This document shows positions 21,590-26,316 of a stretch of DNA of 26,316 nt, in pieces (the stretch's first letter is position 1; each line of letters begins with the position of its first letter). The translations under genes and the position numbers were made by a program. The DNA comes from a virus. The notes under the pieces are model-generated. The model was not told where the DNA came from. It did not search any database and was given only the letters and a program-made list of their open reading frames with translations. The stretch is from IMG/VR virus record IMGVR_UViG_3300035701_000245, positions 1 through 26,316 of that record. The stretch is one strand, 5' to 3'.

Positions 21590-22018
21590 TTACTCGTCAA
21601 CGACGACGTGGCAGTCGTACAGCGATACCGCCGCAATGTTCCAGTTGACCAGCGACCCGCCCGCCGCAATGACGATGCCACGGGGGAAGGTGAGAAGCAC
21701 ACCTGCGCCGATGGCCGCCGCGATGTTGAGACGCCGGAAGAAGTTGAGCGGCACGGTCGGGGCCGTTCCCCAGGCCAGCGCCGTCTGCGTCAGGCCCGTG
21801 CTCTCAGCGGGGTCCTCCGCCAGGACTGTGACAGGCGAAGTCGGCGTGATGCCGATAGCCTGCGGACGCCCAATGCCAATGGGCGACTGCGTGGCCGCAT
21901 TCAGCCAGATACCTTCCTCCAGGAGTCGGGGGCGATTGCTCGCACCTGCCCTGACTTCCAAGCTGGCCGCCGTGGTCGTGGCGATACCTGTTCGGTTTGC
22001 CAAACTGTAAATTGCCAT
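21590..22018 (-). CDS. Conserved virion-type protein of unknown role
   Basis: This 142-residue protein begins MAIYSLANRTG and ends with a hydrophobic strand and VVVDE. GGGAGG lies seven bases before the ATG. It has segments such as SLEVRAG, a Gly-Ile-Gly-Arg-Pro turn near residue 50, FFRRLNIAAAIGAG and LLTFPRGIVIAAG. These suggest an all-beta protein with many short strands. I remember proteins of this look in structural regions of uncultured phages, generally without a function. It has no signal peptide or clear membrane helix. A decoration or spike-associated virion protein is a reasonable guess, inferred from neighbours only. Confidence 0.6.
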   Translation of the reverse strand: MAIYSLANRTGIATTTAASLEVRAGASNRPRLLEEGIWLNAATQSPIGIGRPQAIGITPTSPVTVLAEDPAESTGLTQTALAWGTAPTVPLNFFRRLNIAAAIGAGVLLTFPRGIVIAAGGSLVNWNIAAVSLYDCHVVVDE

Positions 22019-22069
22019 CTCATGCCTCCCATTGTTCGATAGTCTTCCAGAGCATAGCAGGACTTTGCC

Positions 22070-22579
22070 TTACTTGATAGTGTCCCGAGCGATGAGGTCG
22101 AACTCACGTTTGAGTTGCGCCTCGAACTTGGCGGCCCGGAGCTTGTGAATGGCCTCCGACCAATGGCGGGCTTGGATGCCGGGCCGGGGAGCGATGCCAC
22201 GCTTTGTCATGGCACGCCGACCCCAGATGACGGCCCGGCCCCGGCCCGGCCGTGAGCCGAGGACGCCGGGCCGGGTCTTCGACCTCCAATCGCCTGACAT
22301 CACCGCCCACCGAATCTTCGTGCCGCCGTCCAGATACATCCACACCCTCCCCGGAAGGGTCTTCAGGTTGGGGCCGACTGTGACGCCAATCTGCTCCGGG
22401 GTGTGGATTTCGTCCTTGGCGAACGTGGGCTTGTGCTTCCACGTCTTGGTCGTCTTCTGCATCAGGACTTTCATAACCGTGCCTTCGTCCCGAAGGGCCG
22501 TCCGCAGGCGCGACTTGATACCCGCCAAGTCGAACTTGGGGTTGCCTACGGGAGCGAACAGGAGCGTCGGACCTGACAT
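22070..22579 (-). CDS. HK97 gp10-like / head-tail completion candidate
   Basis: This 169-residue, strongly basic protein starts directly after the MuF stop, with GAGAGG a few bases upstream. It contains a segment around WMYLDGGTKIRWAVMSGDW and a late GIAPRPGIQARHW segment. The pattern of a 'G(T)xx(I)R' strand followed by a 'P(G)IxARxW/F' helix is what I associate with HK97 gp10-like and related neck or tail-completion proteins, which end in an Ile-x-Ala-Arg-x-Phe/Trp helix. Such proteins act at the head-tail joint. In this phage it sits much earlier in the operon than a neck protein normally would, so a minor head role is also possible. The gene is real by coupling and coding character; the family call is tentative. 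Confidence 0.6.
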   Translation of the reverse strand: MSGPTLLFAPVGNPKFDLAGIKSRLRTALRDEGTVMKVLMQKTTKTWKHKPTFAKDEIHTPEQIGVTVGPNLKTLPGRVWMYLDGGTKIRWAVMSGDWRSKTRPGVLGSRPGRGRAVIWGRRAMTKRGIAPRPGIQARHWSEAIHKLRAAKFEAQLKREFDLIARDTIK

Positions 22580-23197
22580 TCAACCTCTCGGAGAGGGCGG
22601 GCGTCCGGGGGATGCCGGAGCATCAGTCGGGACCAGCCGACAATCGCAATGCCATCCCCCGCACTCCAAACGCCGTGATTGAGGCATGGCTCCAGCGCCG
22701 CGCCATGTGGATGCTCGATGGACTCGCCCTTCGTAGGTCAGGCAGTCGGTGCAATGCTTCTCTGTCCTTCCAAGATACCAGACCATCTTTCTGTCGGCGC
22801 ACACGATGGTCTGCGCCGCTGAGCGGACGGCGTTGTAGCGGTTCGCCCAGATGTCGAGCCGGGACGAGACGGTCGCCCATGCCGCACGCTTGCCTTTCTC
22901 TCCCCCTGCGAGCTTCGCCGTCTGGCCCTCGATGTAGGTTGCTAGGCCATAGACCGACTGGATGTCTCGACCGACCTCGGCTTGCAGGCGCTGGCGTTGC
23001 TCGTCGGTCCGCTCTGCTGGGGTGAAACCGCACGCCCGCTCGCCTTCCTCCCATGCTTGCGTGTAGTGGAATGCCAGGAGCCGTTGCATCTCGCCAATGA
23101 AGTCCAGGAAGACGATACGCTGTTCGAAGTAGGCAAGGCCGTTGGTCCTGAGGCCACGCCGAAAGGAGTCTTCGGACTTCGTGACGAGTTCGTTCAC
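22580..23197 (-). CDS. Minor head protein, MuF/SPP1 gp7-like
   Basis: This 205-residue protein has the C-terminal signature of the phage Mu gpF/SPP1 gp7 minor head family: a WYLGRTEKHCTDC segment (residues 140-152), then a Thr-Trp, a Pro and an LECGGWHCDCR end (178-187). Cys149, Cys152, Cys179, Cys184 and Cys186 look like a metal-binding set. The N-terminal part is helical. Family members bind the portal, are packed in a few copies per head and may be ejected with DNA. It is shorter than SPP1 gp7 (about 300 residues), so the N-terminal region is reduced. The start is GTG, overlapping the portal stop as GTGA. The position directly after the portal is the usual one. The last 15 residues are Pro/Ser-rich and probably flexible. 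Confidence 0.85.
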   Translation of the reverse strand: MNELVTKSEDSFRRGLRTNGLAYFEQRIVFLDFIGEMQRLLAFHYTQAWEEGERACGFTPAERTDEQRQRLQAEVGRDIQSVYGLATYIEGQTAKLAGGEKGKRAAWATVSSRLDIWANRYNAVRSAAQTIVCADRKMVWYLGRTEKHCTDCLTYEGRVHRASTWRGAGAMPQSRRLECGGWHCDCRLVPTDAPASPGRPPSPRG

Positions 23198-24861
23198 TCC
23201 AAGACCACCTCTTCGATGCCTTCCTCCTGGCCCGCTTCTTCACCTCCGGGCGTTCCCGCCTCCGGGCCGCCAGCAGGCACGTTCTCTGGTGCCGCAGGTG
23301 GACTTCCCGCCGTGAGTGCCGCCGCCGCCAGCGCAGGGGGCACAGCGGCCTTCGCAATGGGTTCTTCCACCAGCGTTTCGACTGCCTTGAGCGCCTCCTG
23401 CATCATCTTCCGTGTGCGGAAGTCTTTCACCACCCCAAGGCCGGTGAGCAGTTCGACTTTCTTCTCCTCCACCAGGGGCTTGAGTTCGGTCTTGTCGAGT
23501 AGGAGCGGGTCAGGGACGCCGAGGTTGAGCATCGCCTTATAGTCGGGGTGATTGAACAGGGACAGGACGGATGTGCCATCGGGGAGCCTGCCGTCTTGCA
23601 ACTCAAGCTCCTCGTACTGAGCGTTGGAGATGTCGCCCGCCTGTAGCATCTGCTGCCTGACGGTCCGCATGTCGAGGGCCTTCGACCGCAGGTTGGTCTC
23701 CGCTGTCGTGCCGCGGACGGCCCGAATGTCTGCCACCTGCCTGTCCTGCGCGTCGTCCTGGTAATCGAACTCCATGTAGAGCGTCGGGGGCAGGAACTTC
23801 TGACCGATGGCCCGCTCAGTGATAGCGATAATCTGGCCGATGCCTTTGGTCCGTGCTTTCAGGTGCGCCACTAGCGCCTCGGCACGGGTACTCCCAACGG
23901 ACAGACCGGGCCACAACTCTCGGGGGTCTACGCCAAAGGCGAGAGCGATTGCCGCCATGCCAATCGTCGTGGACTGTTGCTCGTCAAAGCCATCCGGAAG
24001 GGACGACAAGGCAACGAGTTCGAGGCCAGCATCTGGGAGTGATTGAGAACCGACGACCGCCACCTTGGAGAACCGATTCAACTGCTGGCTGTCCATTGCG
24101 TCGTTCGCAATCTCCATCGCCGCCCGCACGTCCTCCGGGTCTAGGCCGCCCTTCGTCACCATCATTCCCCGGCTGGGCCGTGAGCCAAGCTTCTCTTGCT
24201 TGAACGTCAGGACGTCCATCAGGTGCTGGGATGTGTTGATACACCGGGAGATGGAGCAGAAGCCGACGCCAAGCATCTCAGAGATAGGCGACGGTTGCAG
24301 CGAGGCGTAGGCGACGCGGGTGTGATGGAGCCGGAACCTGTCGCCGTTCGTGTCGGTGTAGACGACAGGGTACTCCGGGTTCGACGTGCGGGCGCACCGA
24401 TACGAGTCAAGGTGGGCGACGCCGAAGGGCATCCCGATAATCGGGCCAGTCGGCTCTCCGTCACCTATGATTTCAGCGAACGCTCCGTTGTCTTGAGTGA
24501 GTAGGTCCTCCGTCCACTTCGTGACGAAGGTGTCGAACCCTTGGCCGAACTCGGAGGCGTCGAGCAGGATGCGCTCGAACTTCCACGCTTGGTCAACATG
24601 GGCCGTTACGTTCTCGTCCCAAGGCTCGACGTTGACAGGAATTGTTGCCATGCGGGAGCAGACGGCGTAGACGGCCCCTGCGAGGTAGTCGTTATTCTTC
24701 CAGAACTCCCTCAGCTTTGCGTCACGGGCCTTGCTCCACCAGCCGGGGATAGTCCCGACCCCGCCGACCATGTAGAGCATCAGGGAGAGGCCGAGGGGTT
24801 TGTCGTCCCTTACTCTGGACTGGATGGAACGTTCAATCGCCCTCTGCGTCTCACCTGCCAT
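23194..24861 (-). CDS. Portal protein
   Basis: This forms the dodecameric ring at the capsid vertex through which DNA enters and to which the neck attaches. The 555-residue protein has typical portal features: a Trp-rich N-terminal region with a FWKNNDYLAGAVYA helix, a QDNGAFAEII segment near residue 123 (the usual N/G-A-x strand), and an IALAFGVDPRELWP segment (the 'fGVpp' stem region). The last 50 or so residues are a low-complexity Ala/Pro/Gly/Glu tail ending in acidic residues, probably disordered. An ATG lies 12 bases upstream, but I start at 24861 because GGAGG sits five bases before that ATG. The stop overlaps the MuF gene start as GTGA. The function is well supported by motif and context. 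Confidence 0.9.
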   Translation of the reverse strand: MAGETQRAIERSIQSRVRDDKPLGLSLMLYMVGGVGTIPGWWSKARDAKLREFWKNNDYLAGAVYAVCSRMATIPVNVEPWDENVTAHVDQAWKFERILLDASEFGQGFDTFVTKWTEDLLTQDNGAFAEIIGDGEPTGPIIGMPFGVAHLDSYRCARTSNPEYPVVYTDTNGDRFRLHHTRVAYASLQPSPISEMLGVGFCSISRCINTSQHLMDVLTFKQEKLGSRPSRGMMVTKGGLDPEDVRAAMEIANDAMDSQQLNRFSKVAVVGSQSLPDAGLELVALSSLPDGFDEQQSTTIGMAAIALAFGVDPRELWPGLSVGSTRAEALVAHLKARTKGIGQIIAITERAIGQKFLPPTLYMEFDYQDDAQDRQVADIRAVRGTTAETNLRSKALDMRTVRQQMLQAGDISNAQYEELELQDGRLPDGTSVLSLFNHPDYKAMLNLGVPDPLLLDKTELKPLVEEKKVELLTGLGVVKDFRTRKMMQEALKAVETLVEEPIAKAAVPPALAAAALTAGSPPAAPENVPAGGPEAGTPGGEEAGQEEGIEEVVLE

Positions 24862-24866
24862 GTGGA

Positions 24867-24871
24867 CCTCC
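24867..24871 (-). promoter_or_regulatory. Shine-Dalgarno site that fixes the portal start
   Basis: On the minus strand GGAGG lies five bases before the ATG at 24861. It overlaps the upstream in-frame ATG at 24873, so the upstream codon is more likely part of the ribosome-binding site than a start. Confidence 0.65.
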
Positions 24872-24913
24872 ATCCCGTGCCTGTGCTAGTCTACAACACT
24901 TCTGCCACCAATC

Positions 24914-26221
24914 CTAGCCGCCGAGCCTCATCACCTTCGCCTTGCCGCCCCGCCGCCTGATGGAGCCGAGGCAATATCGGGTCGCGTCGAGCAGGTGAAA
25001 CGTCTCTTTCTCCGCAATCACCTCAGTCGGTTGCCCTGCCTTGTCGAGCTTGCGGGAGTAGACACCCACCTCATCGAGCCACCGCTTGCAAGAGCGGAAG
25101 ACAGTCAGATGCTTCTCAGCCATGACGCTGTAGACGATGTCAATTCCGACTTCGACGTCCCCTGTCACGGGTTGGAGAATAGGCAGGCCGCATGCCCCGA
25201 ACTCCCGCCGCCATTGGTCCTCCGAGGCAGCGCCGCCCCACCATCGTCTACATCGCCACTTCGCCATCTCATCGGCGTGCGCTTTGGCCGTGCGCTGGCC
25301 TTGCAAGTACTCGGCAATCAGGAACAGGTGACCATCGGGCCTTTCGGCAAAGCACACCCCTGCCTGATTGACGCCGCCGAAGTCAGTCCCGCCCCACCGG
25401 GGCCATTCGGGGGGCACTTCGAAGTCGTCGCAAACGTCTGTCTCTGTGTCGAAGGGCTGATAGATAAGGCCTTCCGGGATGTCGAACTCGCCCCGATAGA
25501 ACATGTTCAGCTTCCACCGGGGAAGGATTGCCGCCATGCGCTCGTACTCCTCCCGTGGGAAGTTGGGATTCTCGTAGGAGGGGAAGGACACGACCTCGAT
25601 GTCTTTCGAGCCTGCCCGCCAAGCGTCGTACACCTGGGACTTGACCCAGCCACGGTTGTAGAGCGTCGTCGCTCCGAGCACCCGCCCTTGATTGAGTGAC
25701 AGCCGCCGTTGCACCGCCTCCCAATGCTCCACCCGGAACTCGTCTTGCCCGCATTCGTCCAGCACCGCCGCCTTCGCCGTGGCGCTCTCGAGCGACCCCT
25801 CCGCCTGGGCTGAGCGTAGGATGATACGCCCATACATCCGGTCGTCGGCTGAGTGCGCCCAGAACCGTCCTTCGTTGTCGCATAGCTCGATGACTTTGGA
25901 GCCGGACCAGAACCGTCCCCGGTGGAGATACTCCTCGAACACCTTCCGCATCTCCGGCAAGAACTTGAGCTTGAACAGGTCATACGACGCCGTCGCCGCA
26001 AGGTAGTCGTTCTCGCCTGCGGGAAGGGCCGTCCGCTCCACCTCCCGGTTGAGCCACCAAGGCAGGAACGAGGTCTTGCCGCCCTGCGTGCCAGCGAACA
26101 CGAAGACAAAGCGGGCCTTGCTATCCCAGGCCCGCTCCTGCCCCGAGTGGAAGTGCACACGCACGTTCCCATCGGGGTCTATCCACGATAGGTCACGCCG
26201 GAGTGTCGTCAGGGGCATCAT
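24914..26221 (-). CDS. terL: Terminase large subunit
   Basis: This 435-residue protein is the packaging motor ATPase and nuclease that pumps DNA through the portal. The N-terminal ATPase shows a Walker A loop, AGTQGGKT, at residues 43-50, and a Walker B strand, AAVLDEC, at 151-157, with D155 and catalytic E156. The C-terminal RNase H-like nuclease shows its first acidic strand as GGTDFGG (D280), a probable second acidic site near E334/D335 and a late acidic helix, LLDATRYCLGS (D412). Length and motif order match intact phage large terminases. The start is the first of two adjacent ATGs, inside the end of the small-subunit gene, with a GGAAG about a dozen bases upstream. The next gene is the portal, as expected. 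I am confident of the function; the subfamily would need a phylogeny. Confidence 0.95.
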   Translation of the reverse strand: MMPLTTLRRDLSWIDPDGNVRVHFHSGQERAWDSKARFVFVFAGTQGGKTSFLPWWLNREVERTALPAGENDYLAATASYDLFKLKFLPEMRKVFEEYLHRGRFWSGSKVIELCDNEGRFWAHSADDRMYGRIILRSAQAEGSLESATAKAAVLDECGQDEFRVEHWEAVQRRLSLNQGRVLGATTLYNRGWVKSQVYDAWRAGSKDIEVVSFPSYENPNFPREEYERMAAILPRWKLNMFYRGEFDIPEGLIYQPFDTETDVCDDFEVPPEWPRWGGTDFGGVNQAGVCFAERPDGHLFLIAEYLQGQRTAKAHADEMAKWRCRRWWGGAASEDQWRREFGACGLPILQPVTGDVEVGIDIVYSVMAEKHLTVFRSCKRWLDEVGVYSRKLDKAGQPTEVIAEKETFHLLDATRYCLGSIRRRGGKAKVMRLGG

Positions 26222-26316
26222 GCTCGATAATGACTTCCCGCACCTTGACAGGGCCGCCGCCCGGCCCGGCTACCTCGACCTTCATGGGCTGGTCCAGGCC
26301 AAGGAGTTCCGCCCGC
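26193..26316 (-). CDS. terS: Terminase small subunit, C-terminal end (partial)
   Basis: This is an open frame entering from the window edge and ending in TGA at 26193-26195; only the last 40 residues are present. They read approximately RAELLGLDQPMKVEV, then a Gly/Pro-rich linker and an acidic tail. The LLGLD-(x)-P-K-VEV pattern is common at the C-terminus of phage small terminase subunits, where it follows the helical DNA-binding and oligomerisation part. The gene overlaps the large-subunit start by 29 bases, the usual terS-terL order. The protein would recognise the packaging site and load the large subunit onto DNA. The assignment rests on a short tail plus position, so it is likely but not certain. 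The N-terminal helix-turn-helix would lie outside the window. Confidence 0.7.
   Translation of the reverse strand, partial: RAELLGLDQPMKVEVAGPGGGPVKVREVIIEHDAPDDTPA

Noticed and set aside
21580-21702. Extended N-terminus of the zinc-ribbon gene
   Set aside because: It lies inside the preceding gene in another frame and is Ser/Arg/Thr-rich; a GTG with AAGG upstream is a better start.
24872-24913. Promoter in the gap between the terminase and portal genes
   Set aside because: A TAGACT resembles a -10 box, but no -35 box has an acceptable spacing, and the host sigma factor preferences are unknown.
1-26316. CRISPR arrays, tRNA genes, insertion sequences, integrase and attachment sites
   Set aside because: I looked for regularly spaced repeats, cloverleaf-like sequences, transposase motifs and flanking direct repeats and saw none.

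Overview
This window is the structural (virion and packaging) gene block of a tailed phage or prophage, with no recognisable bacterial gene in it. Every gene I accept lies on the minus strand, so the block reads from about 26,316 down to 1. Genes are packed almost end to end, many joined by ATGA, GTGA, TGATG or TAGTG stop/start overlaps, which suggests one long translationally coupled transcript. The DNA is GC-rich. An HK97-type head gene set, a tape-measure protein, a Gp37-like tail protein and the lack of any sheath gene indicate a siphovirus. There are no tRNAs, integrase, lysis or replication genes here, so host and lifestyle cannot be read from the window. Several proteins resemble what I remember from uncultured environmental phages.

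Layout in transcription order. Packaging and head entry: the end of a terminase small subunit, the terminase large subunit, the portal and a MuF-type minor head protein. Next come eight mostly small virion-associated or unknown genes: an HK97 gp10-like candidate, a conserved structural-looking protein, a zinc ribbon protein, a carboxypeptidase-regulatory-like (Ig-like) protein, a three-repeat protein, a stalk-like protein with a duplicated 45-residue segment, a Trp/Tyr/Pro-rich repeat protein and a 72-residue protein. Then come a fused prohead protease/scaffold candidate and the major capsid protein.

Immediately after the capsid gene, behind two hairpins (one terminator-like), sits a four-gene carbohydrate cassette: a glycosyltransferase-like protein, a DegT-family PLP enzyme whose catalytic lysine is replaced by histidine (as in ColD/E1 sugar 3-dehydratases), a sugar-methyltransferase-like protein and a 943-residue GT4-GT2-GT2 fusion with an extra non-catalytic C-terminal module. 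A small DUF1360-like membrane protein follows.

Tail block: a connector-like protein, a 96-residue protein, a tail tube-like protein carrying an Asp-box beta-propeller, a tail assembly chaperone with a probable programmed frameshift (G/GT), a short tape measure, a distal tail protein carrying a carbohydrate-binding-like N-terminus and an inserted, probably seven-bladed propeller, a Gp37-like protein, a beta-sandwich tail-tip protein and the start of one more gene.

The most interesting themes are (1) a sugar-modification cassette inside the head-tail operon, probably for glycosylating the virion or altering host glycans; (2) two different beta-propellers fused to consecutive tail proteins; and (3) an out-of-frame tail-chaperone extension with a plausible recoding signal.
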